Shown: positions 1-9,157 of the stretch, one piece after another
How positions within the stretch are numbered: the stretch's first letter is position 1
How the letters are laid out: every line of letters begins with the position of its first letter
Assembly: GCA_964451415.1 (NCBI GenBank)
Contig: CAYVHU010000015.1
Coordinates: forward strand, 1-64,000
DNA from: CAYVHU01 sp964451415
GTDB taxonomy: Bacteria > Pseudomonadota > Alphaproteobacteria > Rhodospirillales > Magnetovibrionaceae
Length of the DNA: 64,000 nucleotides
Direction of reading: 5' to 3'
Translations under genes and position numbers: made by a program
Notes under the pieces: model-generated
The model's database searches: none
Told to the model about the DNA's origin: nothing
What the model saw: only the letters and a program-made list of their open reading frames with translations

Positions 1-2
1 AA

Positions 3-360
3 ATCTACGAGAAGATTCTACTTTCAAGTACCGCTAAAAATTGGGGGTATTACCCGATCACCTTACGTCGTCCAGGGCGGGGCCTCATTCACCACTCGGA
101 TCGTGGCAGCCAGTACTGCGCTCCCGATCATCAAATAGAACTCAAACGCCTTGGCATTCAAATATCAATGTCGGGAAATGGAAACTGTTATGACAGTGCC
201 CCCGTGGAGGCCTTCTTCAAAACCCCGAAGGCAGAACGGGTGTGGCGCACGAAGTTTGATACCAGACGACAAGCCGAAAGGCCCATCTGAAATGACATCA
301 ACACATTCTAAAATGCTCAAAGACGGCACTCAGCGATCGGAAATATCAGCCCCATGAGAT
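3..360 (+). pseudogene. Decayed IS3-family transposase (orfB) C-terminal end
   Basis: One frame reads as the end of an IS3-type DDE transposase: GLIHHSDRGSQYC from base 81, then NGNCYDSAPVEAFFKTPKAE, which hold the second Asp and the Glu of the catalytic triad. The frame is broken by TGA at 288-290 and TAA at 309-311, yet continues as a recognisable tail (NAQRRHSAIGNISP). The start of the gene lies outside the window, so only the end is visible. The two in-frame stops make this copy inactive. The right end of the element probably lies between 380 and 420, where IS-like end sequence occurs, but the exact terminal repeat cannot be fixed from one end. Confidence 0.85.
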
Positions 361-419
361 ATAAAAAATGGCAGTCTCAAAGAGCATGGTGCTGTCTACT
401 TTATTCAGACGAGTCCACT

Positions 420-659
420 TTACTTGTTATTTGATAACGAGGCTATCATATCTGCCGTTCTTTTTGTGTTATCGCGAATATCCATAATCAAGAACAAAAA
501 TCCAAAAGTTGGAACTGCTACAATAGCAGAAAACAAGAGACCAAGAATTACTGCCCCTGGTCCACCTACCCACCCCCCCAACAAGGCTCCAAAAAACAGA
601 AAAACAACGACTCCAAACTGACAAAAAATGTCGAATGATTTAATTACGATTGTTTTCAA
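420..659 (-). CDS. Small two-helix membrane protein, unknown function
   Basis: The product of about 79 residues has two hydrophobic segments, one near residues 10-40 rich in Gly (GALLGGWVGGPGAVILG) and one after it ending at FLFLIMDIRDN. A short charged cytoplasmic tail follows. No ATG is available. I prefer the TTG at 659 because TTGGAG lies six bases upstream; an earlier TTG at 671 has no ribosome-binding site. I do not recognise a family. It sits between the IS3 remnant and the envelope-gene set, and about 250 bp without a gene separate it from the gene ending at 925. The long uninterrupted hydrophobic frame is the main evidence that it is real. Confidence 0.5.
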   Translation of the reverse strand: MKTIVIKSFDIFCQFGVVVFLFFGALLGGWVGGPGAVILGLLFSAIVAVPTFGFLFLIMDIRDNTKRTADMIASLSNNK

Positions 660-924
660 TTTATTCTCCAATAGTTTTATTATGTTTCGACTAATTGCAA
701 ATTATAGGACATAATGGCAACAAGACTTATTGAATTATTAATCATTACATCCGGGTAAGTTATCTATTATTTTGACTTGCAACATGCTTATTACTTTATC
801 GTAAACTGTAAACTGAAGTCAACGAGAGTCAGAAAATGATGTATTAGTTTAAGGGTCCAAACTCAGCCTTTCCATCAGAGTAACCGTCCACATATGTCAC
901 CGTAATTGTTATCGAAAAGGGCAC

Positions 925-2013
925 TTAAAAGGTTAGCTTTGCGCGGACTGAAGAAAGGAAATTATCATTACTGAAGGTGGGTACGATGGTAGGTCTTCCC
1001 AAAAAAATGCTGTTCATCATCTTAAAAAGGGAAACCGGAGTCGTTGTGCGGGTCGTGAAATCCAGGTCGTTATTCTTTGCAAGATACGCCCTAAGAACAG
1101 TGCCGAATGTTAGTTCTTTAGCAATGTTTTTGCCGTAGACAGTTTCTTTGTTGAGCGAACTGCCGCTAACTTTAGGAAACATGTGTGCGGCTATTTTCTC
1201 GGCGAAATTGCCGGTGGTGTTGGTAATAAGGGTGGTTTGCGCCAGCGTGTTCAGAACACGCTCATGTAAGCCCGCGTCACGAATATGTACGTGCAGTTCA
1301 CGCAGCTTGAGCGGAAGCAAAATCGATTGCACTTGCGATGTTTCCAGGCTCGCCGTATCTAGCAACACGTCACCAAAGTTCTCCGCAAATAACGTAAAGA
1401 TCCGGGGATTAACACCCACCATGGCGAAGTTTACGTTAAGAGATAGAGCCTGGTTTAGGTCCACTTGCAGTTTTCCGCTCATTTCCTGCGTTTCTGGATC
1501 CAGTTTGCCTTTGATGTCCACGTTTACACCAAGAGTCGTGTAGCCCATACCAATCATGGAGATCGTAGAGAAGGGATTTTCAGTGGGTGATGGAAAGCCA
1601 AACCTAGGAGAGGGTGGTGAAATGTCAACCCCAGGGTCTGCCTTCAACCTTTTCCAATCTTGCCTAAACACTTTCAATAACGGGATCTCCAGAGAATTCA
1701 GGCGCAAATGAAAGCCGGTTATCACGCCATTTTCTTTATCGATGTCTGAAATGCGCACGCTGGCGATTTTTATGGGAATTCCTTGGCCCTCTTGACCACG
1801 CAGTTCGACATTGTGCAAAGTGACGGAACCGGTTACGAGAGATGCCGATATGTCTTTGTAACGGACGGCTTGGGTGATTTTATTTTCGCTAAGAATACCC
1901 TGGATTTTCTCTTGCGCCCTGGCAATAGCGCGTTGGCTCAGGCCAAGATAGCCTCCGGCACCGATAACGGCGAGAATCATGGCGCCGACAAGTAACTTCT
2001 TGTTTTTAGTCAT
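925..2013 (-). CDS. Membrane-anchored periplasmic protein, unknown function
   Basis: The 362-residue product has a short basic N-terminus and one membrane segment (about residues 7-28), then a large soluble part presumably in the periplasm. The composition (alternating beta-strand pattern, VRISDIDKENG, LDPETQEMSGKLQVDL) resembles AsmA- or DUF945-like proteins, but the similarity is loose and I do not assign a family. Its ATG overlaps the stop of the upstream gene as ATGA, so the two are probably translationally coupled. It is the last gene of a three-gene set transcribed leftward from about 4441. Function unknown; an envelope role is an inference from topology. Confidence 0.75.
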   Translation of the reverse strand: MTKNKKLLVGAMILAVIGAGGYLGLSQRAIARAQEKIQGILSENKITQAVRYKDISASLVTGSVTLHNVELRGQEGQGIPIKIASVRISDIDKENGVITGFHLRLNSLEIPLLKVFRQDWKRLKADPGVDISPPSPRFGFPSPTENPFSTISMIGMGYTTLGVNVDIKGKLDPETQEMSGKLQVDLNQALSLNVNFAMVGVNPRIFTLFAENFGDVLLDTASLETSQVQSILLPLKLRELHVHIRDAGLHERVLNTLAQTTLITNTTGNFAEKIAAHMFPKVSGSSLNKETVYGKNIAKELTFGTVLRAYLAKNNDLDFTTRTTTPVSLFKMMNSIFLGRPTIVPTFSNDNFLSSVRAKLTF

Positions 2014-3578
2014 AATATCCCTTTCTCAATTTTTCCGAGGTTGGGATAGCGTTGCCGTATGAGTGCTCGAATGTTCTGGGCTTCGGCGCACATTTTCTGC
2101 GAGCAAGGGACGAGCGAGGTGACATTTAAACGCCCCGTCAAGGGGGTGCCCTGCCCCGTATCCTTTGCGCTCAAGAGCCCCGAAACTGCGTACCAACGGC
2201 CATCTTTGAATGCGGAGAGGTTTTTCGCCAAATTCATCGTAATGCGCCCCGGCCACTGTGCAGAGACTTTTGATGTGCCGTCATTACCCGCTTGTACGAC
2301 CAGGTTGACTGTCTGGTCCTGTTTTTCTACGAGGGCCATGGCAAGTGCTGCATTAAGGTTCGACAGTTTGGGAAGATCACTCATATAGGCAATACGTTCG
2401 GCTAGAGATGCGTTCTTAAGACGAGAGTAATCCCGCTGACGTTTCTGACGCTCCACCTTGGTCTTTACCTTGAGTGCGCTGGCGCGCAGTTCCGATAGCG
2501 TATATCTGTGCAAGAGACGCCCGGGTGCCCTGCCCAAAAAGCGACTAACGATCTGCGTGACAGACGCCTCAAGGATATCGAAGCTCACACTTATGTTGCC
2601 ATCGGTGTCTATGGGGGAAAAAGACGGTTTGGCTATGATCATGAAGTCAACTCCGCGGTTTCCCTCCATTTTGTCCACCAAGGCTTTGGCCTTAGTCCTG
2701 GGCATGGGTAATCCGTGAATGGTTTTGTCCGGTGCCCAGCTAAAAGCAAACTTCTTCACTGTGATGGGGTTTAAACGTACTCCTCCACAGAATGACCACC
2801 CCCTGCGGACGATCACGTTTGCGTTTAAGGGATCGAAGGCAAATACCCTTTTTTGCATATCGTAACGTCCGAACGTGCTGTCGAATCGAAACCGCATGAA
2901 TAACGGGCGGACGGCGGCGCGCGCACGCAATTCGGCTTTCTTTTTTTTCAGATACCCCGCAAGACGAAATTCGTTATTGATGACCCGTCTCAAGGCGGCG
3001 CAGTCCGTGTCTGCGGCGAAGACAAGCAAGATGTTTTTGTCATCGAATATGCTGGGGTCAGTTTCTTGTCCGTATGCGCTTAATAAATTCCAGTAGTTCG
3101 CGGGGATGATACTTTTGGAGGGAGGTTTCTGGGCAGCAGGTATGGTGACCTTGACCTTGGAAGCCATTTTCCCGGGAACCAGCGCACTGGCGACCCAGGC
3201 GTCTGATTTTTTCGCCAGGAACCGTGCCCCTATGGGAACCTGCGTTTCCGCCGCATAGGCCTGAAGCTTGACCTGTTTCGCCGCCGGACATGTCTGCGCA
3301 AACAGGGGGCCGAGCCTGGACGCAAAACCTGCAATGCCTTTCTCGATCAACGGGCTTCCTTTCCTCAGAGAGAAAGAGAGCGTCAATTCTGCAGTACACC
3401 ATTGACCATTTTTATCGGGCAGGGCGAAAACGTCCACGCCAAGGCGTTTTGAAAACGCAAGCCGGTGAGGTGACAACGCCGATTCCGAAGCAGACCCTGT
3501 CGCAATCATGGCGATGAGGACAAGACAGGCGAGCCCAATGCGCACGAAACCAGGAAAGGCCCTTCTGGAAACCGCCAT
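2010..3578 (-). CDS. Large secreted protein, unknown function
   Basis: The product of about 522 residues has an N-terminal signal peptide (basic SRR, then a hydrophobic stretch ending near GSASES) and no further clear membrane helix, so it is probably periplasmic. I chose the ATG at 3578, which overlaps the upstream stop as TGATG; a TTG at 3593 would extend it by five residues. Several cysteines (WCTAEL, QTCPAAK, DCAALRR, FCGGV, PCSQKMCAE) could form disulfides. No domain is recognised. It is coupled on both sides to its neighbours, suggesting the three proteins act together in the cell envelope. Confidence 0.75.
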   Translation of the reverse strand: MAVSRRAFPGFVRIGLACLVLIAMIATGSASESALSPHRLAFSKRLGVDVFALPDKNGQWCTAELTLSFSLRKGSPLIEKGIAGFASRLGPLFAQTCPAAKQVKLQAYAAETQVPIGARFLAKKSDAWVASALVPGKMASKVKVTIPAAQKPPSKSIIPANYWNLLSAYGQETDPSIFDDKNILLVFAADTDCAALRRVINNEFRLAGYLKKKKAELRARAAVRPLFMRFRFDSTFGRYDMQKRVFAFDPLNANVIVRRGWSFCGGVRLNPITVKKFAFSWAPDKTIHGLPMPRTKAKALVDKMEGNRGVDFMIIAKPSFSPIDTDGNISVSFDILEASVTQIVSRFLGRAPGRLLHRYTLSELRASALKVKTKVERQKRQRDYSRLKNASLAERIAYMSDLPKLSNLNAALAMALVEKQDQTVNLVVQAGNDGTSKVSAQWPGRITMNLAKNLSAFKDGRWYAVSGLLSAKDTGQGTPLTGRLNVTSLVPCSQKMCAEAQNIRALIRQRYPNLGKIEKGIL

Positions 3579-4441
3579 CAAAGAATGTCCCAAGCGCCGT
3601 CAGCGGCCTTGCAGGCCTTGATGTCTTGATGTTCCTGTTTGCCGTTTTTCGTCTTGATAACGACACTCATGTCCCTGCACGTCGAAGTCGCAATGACCTG
3701 ATCGGCAACAAGATTGCTGGTGTCGAGGTCAACGGCGGCCGCGTTTGCCGGAGCCGCGTTGTTCGTCGGAGACGGGGGTGTGGGGCGCGCCATGACTTCA
3801 CGATCCACCGCTTTACGCACCAGAAAACTCGCGACATACCCGATAGTACGCTTTCCCCGAGCAACGACAATCCAATCGCGACCCTCGACTTTGGCAACCG
3901 CCTCAAAGGTTTCGCCGGATTTAAGACCGGAAACAATATCGGCATTCAAGGAAGGGGCCGCACGTACGTTCGCGTTCGTTTTGGCCTGCCAGGTTTCCCC
4001 GATCAATTCAAGCCGGGGTAAGGGGGCGACGCGCTTATCCCTCAACAACGTGACTTTGCGCACCTCTTTGTGGGTATCCTTCGGCGTGAGGACGGCGGAA
4101 GACCCGCTGTCGGGGCTACTCCATTTGACGACCTTGCCATCGGGAGCCGAAACCAGAACCTCATTCACCTTTTTCTTTACCGCCAAACGATCGGCTTCGT
4201 CCAAGGAAGCACCAATTTGATTGCCGACATAGGCCCCAAGGAGGGTACCTGCGGCAACGGCAACGAAACGGCCATTTCCGCCACCAATCCGGGAACCGGC
4301 GACGGCACCAAGGATCCCCCCCAGAACGGTTCCAACGGCTTGCTTATCAATACTGCTAGCAGAACCGTTGGTGCCGTCCGTAGCGCATCCGCTCAGCAAA
4401 ATACTGGTGCTCAATGCCGTAATCAAAAATATTTTTCGCAT
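3578..4441 (-). CDS. Lipoprotein with glycine-zipper and SH3-like domains
   Basis: The 287-residue product starts at ATG 4441, preceded by GGGGAAAA. It has a lipoprotein signal with lipobox LLSGC. Residues about 35-80 form a glycine-zipper segment (TVLGGILGAVAGSRIGGG, then GTLLGAYVGNQIGASLDEAD) typical of the 17-kDa surface-antigen family. A bacterial SH3-like domain follows (NVRAAPSLNADIVSGLKSGE), and the C-terminus contains a Cys pair (STCRDM, IKACKAADG). These features support an outer-membrane lipoprotein that binds cell wall or stabilises the envelope. It heads the leftward three-gene set. An upstream in-frame extension to 4549 exists but would bury the lipobox. Confidence 0.85.
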   Translation of the reverse strand: MRKIFLITALSTSILLSGCATDGTNGSASSIDKQAVGTVLGGILGAVAGSRIGGGNGRFVAVAAGTLLGAYVGNQIGASLDEADRLAVKKKVNEVLVSAPDGKVVKWSSPDSGSSAVLTPKDTHKEVRKVTLLRDKRVAPLPRLELIGETWQAKTNANVRAAPSLNADIVSGLKSGETFEAVAKVEGRDWIVVARGKRTIGYVASFLVRKAVDREVMARPTPPSPTNNAAPANAAAVDLDTSNLVADQVIATSTCRDMSVVIKTKNGKQEHQDIKACKAADGAWDIL

Positions 4442-4748
4442 TTTTCCCCACGCCACCGGCCCCGTGATCATAACAAAGACACGACGCAAGCTCTTCTTCC
4501 AAACACGCCCAAGAAAACGCGGGCAACATAAATCTATAGACGCAAACAATCAACCCTAAAGAGCAAAAGGCCCCAGGGAATCGCATATTACGGCGGCATA
4601 TGTGAAGGCCGACAATTACGCTCGGAGGCTGACGCCATACGAATTTATCTGTAAATGCCGGGACTAAACACTTAGGGGCTATTGCTGAATTGTCGCCGGG
4701 ATACAAGTATGTTAGAAAAATCGGGCGCATCAAGTGAGATGGACCTGA
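4442..4748. other. Intergenic divergent promoter region
   Basis: About 307 bp separate the lipoprotein gene (leftward) from the TolC-type gene (rightward). Both must have promoters here. I see no convincing open frame, repeat or regulatory motif beyond the ribosome-binding sequences at each edge. Confidence 0.5.
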
Positions 4749-6080
4749 ATGTACGCCATGTCTGCGAGCCACCGTATGGCACTTTTTTTCACCGCCGTTG
4801 TTGCGGGCGTGTTTACGACGACGCTCGGCGCGCGCGCGGCGGCGCTGGAGTCCGAGCTGCAATCGCTGCTCATTACCTATCCCAAAATTCATCAGGCGGA
4901 AAAGACCCTCGAATCAAGGCGCGCCTCGGTCGATGAAGCTCGGGCCTTGTTCCTGCCGCGCGTCAACGTCACCGGTGAGATCGGGCCGCAAGTGGTGGAC
5001 AGCCCCGCCCAACGCCAAAGCAACCCCGAAGGCGATCCATGGCGTGGCGTCAAGAACATTGCCGGCCTCAGCGTCACACAAAACCTGTTCAATGGGTTCA
5101 GAACGTCAAGCCAGCTTCGCACGGCGCGCATCAACCGCGAAGTCGCCGCCGTTTCTTTAAAGGGCACGCAGCAAAACACATTGTTCGAAGGCGCCAAAGT
5201 TTACATCGACGTCCTGCGCCAACGTCGTCTCGTGGAAATGGCGCAGGAAAACGAACGCACCATTCGGCGACGCCTCAACTTGGAAAACGAACGTGTACGG
5301 CGTGGCTCCGGCGTCACGGTGGACGTCCTGCAAGCCAAGTCGCGCCTGCAAATCGCCATGGAACGCCGTGTCGGCTTCGAAGGCGCACTGTCAAACGCCA
5401 TCAGCCGCTACAAACAAGTATTCGCACACGCGCCGCGCTTTGCCACCATGATCGACCCGGCGCCCCCTGCGGACGTCATCCCCAGCACCCTGGATCGTGC
5501 GATACAAATCGCCTTGCGCGAAAACCCAGCCCTGATCGGCGGCGCGGTGACGGTGGAAATGGCGCGCGAAGGCCGCCGTACGGCACTCAGCGGCTTATAT
5601 CCTTCCATCGATCTTGTGGGGGCCGCCAATTACGAACGCAAAAACAATACCGTAAACGGAATTCGTCGCGATTATTCCGTGACCATGAAGGCCAATTGGA
5701 ATTTGTTCAGTGGCGGCGCCACCCTGGCCCAGGCAAGGGTCAGCAATACAAACTATCGCGCCGCAATGGACAATCTGGATTACGTCACCACAAAGGTGGT
5801 CGAACAGACACGTCTGGCCTGGCAATCCCTGCTCACGGCGCGTGAACGCAAAAAACTTCTGGGCAATGCCGTGAACATCGCCTCCGAAGTCTTTGCCAGC
5901 CGTCAAAAGCTGCGCGCCGCCGGCAAGGAAACCGTGATCAACGTGCTGGACGCCAAAAACGAACTCAACACAGCACAGATCAATTACACCAAAGCCGCCT
6001 ACGATGAACGCGTTTCCATCTATCAACTGCTGCTTGCCATGGGCCGCCTGATGCCGGACTACAAGGTGTCCGAACGCTAG
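4749..6080 (+). CDS. TolC-family outer-membrane efflux/secretion protein
   Basis: The 443-residue product has a signal peptide ending near ARAAALESE and two repeats of the TolC fold. The motif VTQNLFNGFRTSSQ near residue 110 and its counterpart MKANWNLFSGGATLAQA near residue 320 are the paired loop signatures of this family. Long coiled-coil segments follow each. It probably forms the trimeric outer-membrane channel of a type I secretion or RND/ABC efflux system. No inner-membrane pump or adaptor gene is adjacent, so the partner is encoded elsewhere. The gene ends one base before the convergent HxlR gene. Start is ATG at 4749; an ATG at 4758 is possible. Confidence 0.92.
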   Translation: MYAMSASHRMALFFTAVVAGVFTTTLGARAAALESELQSLLITYPKIHQAEKTLESRRASVDEARALFLPRVNVTGEIGPQVVDSPAQRQSNPEGDPWRGVKNIAGLSVTQNLFNGFRTSSQLRTARINREVAAVSLKGTQQNTLFEGAKVYIDVLRQRRLVEMAQENERTIRRRLNLENERVRRGSGVTVDVLQAKSRLQIAMERRVGFEGALSNAISRYKQVFAHAPRFATMIDPAPPADVIPSTLDRAIQIALRENPALIGGAVTVEMAREGRRTALSGLYPSIDLVGAANYERKNNTVNGIRRDYSVTMKANWNLFSGGATLAQARVSNTNYRAAMDNLDYVTTKVVEQTRLAWQSLLTARERKKLLGNAVNIASEVFASRQKLRAAGKETVINVLDAKNELNTAQINYTKAAYDERVSIYQLLLAMGRLMPDYKVSER

Positions 6081-6491
6081 TCACATATCCGCTTCATCTT
6101 TCAATTCTTTGGCAACGCGACGGATGCACTGTTGTGAATAACGATCCGCGTTGTGGACCAGAGCCTCGCGACACCAATGCTTGGCGACGTCTTCGATGGC
6201 GTACAGCGCCTGATCCAGTTCGTGCCCCAGCGGGGTCAATCCATAGGTGACTTTGGGGGGAATCGTGGGCTCATAGTCACGATAAACGATGTTTTCCCTT
6301 TCAAGCATGCGTAGCCGGTCGGTCAGAACCTTCGAGGAAATGCCCTCGACAAGGCGGCGCAATTCGCCGTGGCGCGTCGGTCCATTTTGATTGAGAACCC
6401 AGAGAATATGAGATGTCCATTCTCCTGAAAGAAGACGCAACACGATATCGAATGCGCACCCGCGCTGAAGGGGGGTTTTTCCTTTAGTCAT
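6081..6491 (-). CDS. HxlR-family winged-helix transcriptional regulator
   Basis: The 136-residue product carries the family pattern: RGCAFDIVLRLLSGEWTSHI near the start, TRHGELRRLVEGISSKVLTDRL for the recognition helix region, and VTYGLTPLGHELDQAL for the wing and dimerisation helix. The conserved Cys near the N-terminus (RGCAFD) is the residue used by redox- or aldehyde-sensing members. I chose ATG 6491, with AGGA ten bases upstream. It is divergent from the isochorismatase-like gene at 6595 and probably controls that operon and itself. The ligand cannot be read from the sequence. Confidence 0.9.
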   Translation of the reverse strand: MTKGKTPLQRGCAFDIVLRLLSGEWTSHILWVLNQNGPTRHGELRRLVEGISSKVLTDRLRMLERENIVYRDYEPTIPPKVTYGLTPLGHELDQALYAIEDVAKHWCREALVHNADRYSQQCIRRVAKELKDEADM

Positions 6492-6500
6492 CACTGGTTT

Positions 6501-6539
6501 CCTACTTACCAAAAGGTGCCTACTTTACATGAGTATGTA
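6501..6539. promoter_or_regulatory. Candidate HxlR operator region
   Basis: In the divergent gap, two near-identical decamers CCTACTTACC (6501-6510) and CCTACTTTAC (6519-6528) lie 18 bp apart. They overlap an inverted repeat TACAT-gagt-ATGTA at 6526-6539. Such paired sites next to a divergent HxlR gene fit an operator. Binding is an inference. Confidence 0.4.
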
Positions 6540-6594
6540 ATACACCACAAACTGATGCGATGAGAAACCAAGCCATATGACAAGGGGAAAAAAG

Positions 6595-7275
6595 ATGTCG
6601 AGCAAACTTGAACTTCTCACTCCAGAAAACTGCCAGCTTATCTTTATCGACCAACAGCCGCAAATGGCCTTCGGTGTTCAGTCCATGGATCGTCAGACCT
6701 TGAAGAACAATGTGGTTGCACTTGCGAAATCCGCCAAAATCTTTGATATCCCGACCACCATCACAACGGTCGAGACCGAAAGCTTTTCCGGCCACACCTA
6801 TCCAGAACTGCTGGCCGTTTATCCCGATCACCCGCTTCTTGAACGCACCTCCATGAATTCCTGGGACGACTTGAAAGTACGCGACGCGCTCAAAAAAAAC
6901 GGCAAGAAAAAAGTCGTGGTCTCCGGCCTGTGGACGGAAGTGTGCAACAACAGCTTCGCTCTGTCCGCCATGAACGAGGGCGGTTATGAAATTTACATGG
7001 TTGCCGATGCCTCCGGCGGTACGTCCAAGGAAGCCCACGACTACGCCATGCAACGCATGATCCAGGTGGGCATCGTTCCCATGACCTGGCAGCAGGTGCT
7101 TTTGGAATGGCAGCGCGACTGGGCGCACAAGGACACCTATGACGCCGTAATCGCCCTTGTTCAGGAACATTCCGGTGCTTACGGCATGGGCGTCGATTAT
7201 GCCTACACCATGGTTCACAAAGCCGATGAGCGCACCAAACACGGCCCACGTCTGGCGCCGCAACCCGCCGTTTAA
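6595..7275 (+). CDS. Isochorismatase-family cysteine hydrolase (YcaC-like)
   Basis: The 226-residue product has the isochorismatase-like fold: the N-terminal catalytic Asp in FIDQQPQ, and the nucleophile Cys in SGLWTEVCNNSFALSA. It resembles the YcaC group of predicted amide hydrolases rather than true isochorismatase. I chose ATG 6595, preceded by AAGGGGAAAAAAG; an in-frame ATG at 6577 lies within that ribosome-binding region. It is the first gene of the rightward operon that continues with the amidohydrolase and the exporter. Substrate unknown; together with the amidohydrolase it suggests breakdown or detoxification of an amide compound. Confidence 0.9.
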   Translation: MSSKLELLTPENCQLIFIDQQPQMAFGVQSMDRQTLKNNVVALAKSAKIFDIPTTITTVETESFSGHTYPELLAVYPDHPLLERTSMNSWDDLKVRDALKKNGKKKVVVSGLWTEVCNNSFALSAMNEGGYEIYMVADASGGTSKEAHDYAMQRMIQVGIVPMTWQQVLLEWQRDWAHKDTYDAVIALVQEHSGAYGMGVDYAYTMVHKADERTKHGPRLAPQPAV

Positions 7276-7299
7276 CAAAGAGACGCGGAAAACAAAACC

Positions 7300-9141
7300 A
7301 TGGTGAACATGATCTTACACAACGGCCGGATCACCACGCTCGACCCAACCACACCGGAAGCAGAGGCGATCGCCATCCGCGATGGTAAAGTCGAAGTGGT
7401 GGGAACAACGGATGGAATCATGCGTCTGAAAAATAATAAAACCGAGGTCATCGACTTAGGTGGCAGACGTATGATTCCCGGTCTGAACGACAGCCATACG
7501 CACCTCATTCGCGGGGGTCTGAATTACAATATGGAACTGCGATGGGAAGGCGTACCTTCCCTCAGCGACGCCTTGCGCATGCTCAAGGATCAGGCGGCGC
7601 GCACCCCGGCCCCGCAATGGGTGCGCGTCGTCGGCGGCTGGTCGGAATTTCAATTCGCCGAGCGGCGCATGCCGAACCTCGATGAAATCAATGCCGCCGC
7701 CCCCGACACCCCTGTTTTCATCCTGCATCTTTATGGTCGCGCCCTTCTCAACCGGGCCGCTTTGCAGGTTTTGGGCATCAATAAAGACACTCCCAATCCG
7801 CCGGGCGGAACCATCGAACGCAGCGCCAGCGGCGAGCCGACGGGCCTGCTTCTGGCCACCCCGTCCGCCCTTATTTTGTATTCGACGCTGGCGCAAGGCC
7901 CTAAACTTCCCCTTGAAGACCAGATCAATTCGACCCGCCACTTCATGCGCGAGTTGAACCGCCTGGGCATCACCAGCGTGATCGACGCCGGCGGCGGCGG
8001 TCAGAACTATCCCGAAGATTACGACGTCGTGCAAAAGCTGGATGAGGCCGATCAGCTCACGGTACGCATCGCTTGCAATCTTTTTGCGCAAAACGCGGGT
8101 CATGAGTTGAACGATTACGAACGCTGGCTGGACATAACCGAGCCGGGTGCCGGCAACGCCATGTTGCGCATGAACGGCGCGGGTGAGAACCTCACATGGT
8201 CGGCGGCGGATTTTGAGAATTTTCTGGAACCGAGGCCGGACCTTGCGCCCACCATGGAATCCGAACTGGAACCCATCGTCGAGTTGCTGGCAACCCACAA
8301 ATGGCCGTTTCGCATTCACGCCACCTATGACGAGACCATCGACCGCTTTCTCACGGTTTTCGAGCGTGTCAACGGCAAGACGCCGTTTGCCACCCGCTTT
8401 ATCATCGACCATGCTGAAACCATCACCGAGCGTAACATCGAACGCATCAAGGCCCTTGGTGGCGGCATCGCAACCCAGCATCGCATGGCTTTCCAGGGCG
8501 AGTACTTCGTCGATCGCTACGGGAAGGAAGCCGCAAAAGCCACACCGCCAATCACGAAAATGCTGGACATGGGTGTGCCGGTGGGCGGCGGCACCGATGC
8601 AACCCGGGTTGCCTCATACGATCCGTGGAATGCACTGTACTGGCTAAGCACGGGCAAGACGCTGGGCGGTCTTGCGCTTTATGACGAAGACAATGTTTTG
8701 GATCGTGAAACGGCCTTGAGAATCTGGACCCAGGGTTCCGCATGGTTCTCCGGCGAGGCCGATGTCAAGGGAACCCTGGCGCCCGGCCAGTATGCGGACC
8801 TTGCCGTTTTATCCGCCGACTACATGAACGTTCCGCCTGAAGACATTCGACGCATCAATTCCGTGCTCACCATCGTCGGCGGCAAAATTGTCTATGCGCA
8901 GGGCGATTTTTCCGATCAATCCCCACCCCTGCCGCCCGCTTCGCCCGCGTGGAGCCCCCTGAACAGCGAACCCACGCCGGCCATGCGTGGCGAATCCAGT
9001 CTGCGCGCCTGCCACGATGGATGCACATCGGCATGCGGCGTTCACGGCCACGACCACCAGATCGCCTGGACGAACCCGGTTCCGGTTGCGGACAAACCCG
9101 CCTTCTGGGGCGCGCTGGGCTGTTCGTGCTTCGCGGTGTGA
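7300..9141 (+). CDS. YtcJ-like metal-dependent amidohydrolase
   Basis: The 613-residue product shows the amidohydrolase signatures in order: GLNDSHTHL (metal-binding HxH, near residue 68), RFIIDHAE with its His, and GGGTDATR with the catalytic Asp near residue 430. The N-terminal small beta domain ends at VIDLGGRRMIPG. The C-terminal extension ending in FWGALGCSCFAV is common in this subgroup. It likely hydrolyses an amide or related bond using one or two metal ions in the cytoplasm. It follows the isochorismatase-like gene by 24 bp and leads into the MFS gene, so the three probably share a substrate pathway. Confidence 0.9.
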   Translation: MVNMILHNGRITTLDPTTPEAEAIAIRDGKVEVVGTTDGIMRLKNNKTEVIDLGGRRMIPGLNDSHTHLIRGGLNYNMELRWEGVPSLSDALRMLKDQAARTPAPQWVRVVGGWSEFQFAERRMPNLDEINAAAPDTPVFILHLYGRALLNRAALQVLGINKDTPNPPGGTIERSASGEPTGLLLATPSALILYSTLAQGPKLPLEDQINSTRHFMRELNRLGITSVIDAGGGGQNYPEDYDVVQKLDEADQLTVRIACNLFAQNAGHELNDYERWLDITEPGAGNAMLRMNGAGENLTWSAADFENFLEPRPDLAPTMESELEPIVELLATHKWPFRIHATYDETIDRFLTVFERVNGKTPFATRFIIDHAETITERNIERIKALGGGIATQHRMAFQGEYFVDRYGKEAAKATPPITKMLDMGVPVGGGTDATRVASYDPWNALYWLSTGKTLGGLALYDEDNVLDRETALRIWTQGSAWFSGEADVKGTLAPGQYADLAVLSADYMNVPPEDIRRINSVLTIVGGKIVYAQGDFSDQSPPLPPASPAWSPLNSEPTPAMRGESSLRACHDGCTSACGVHGHDHQIAWTNPVPVADKPAFWGALGCSCFAV

Positions 9142-9157
9142 GGGTCAGGAAACTCTT

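Noticed and set aside
8987..9157. Longer start for the MFS gene
   Set aside because: The extra residues overlap the amidohydrolase end, are not hydrophobic and lack a ribosome-binding site; GTG 9158 has AGGA at good spacing.
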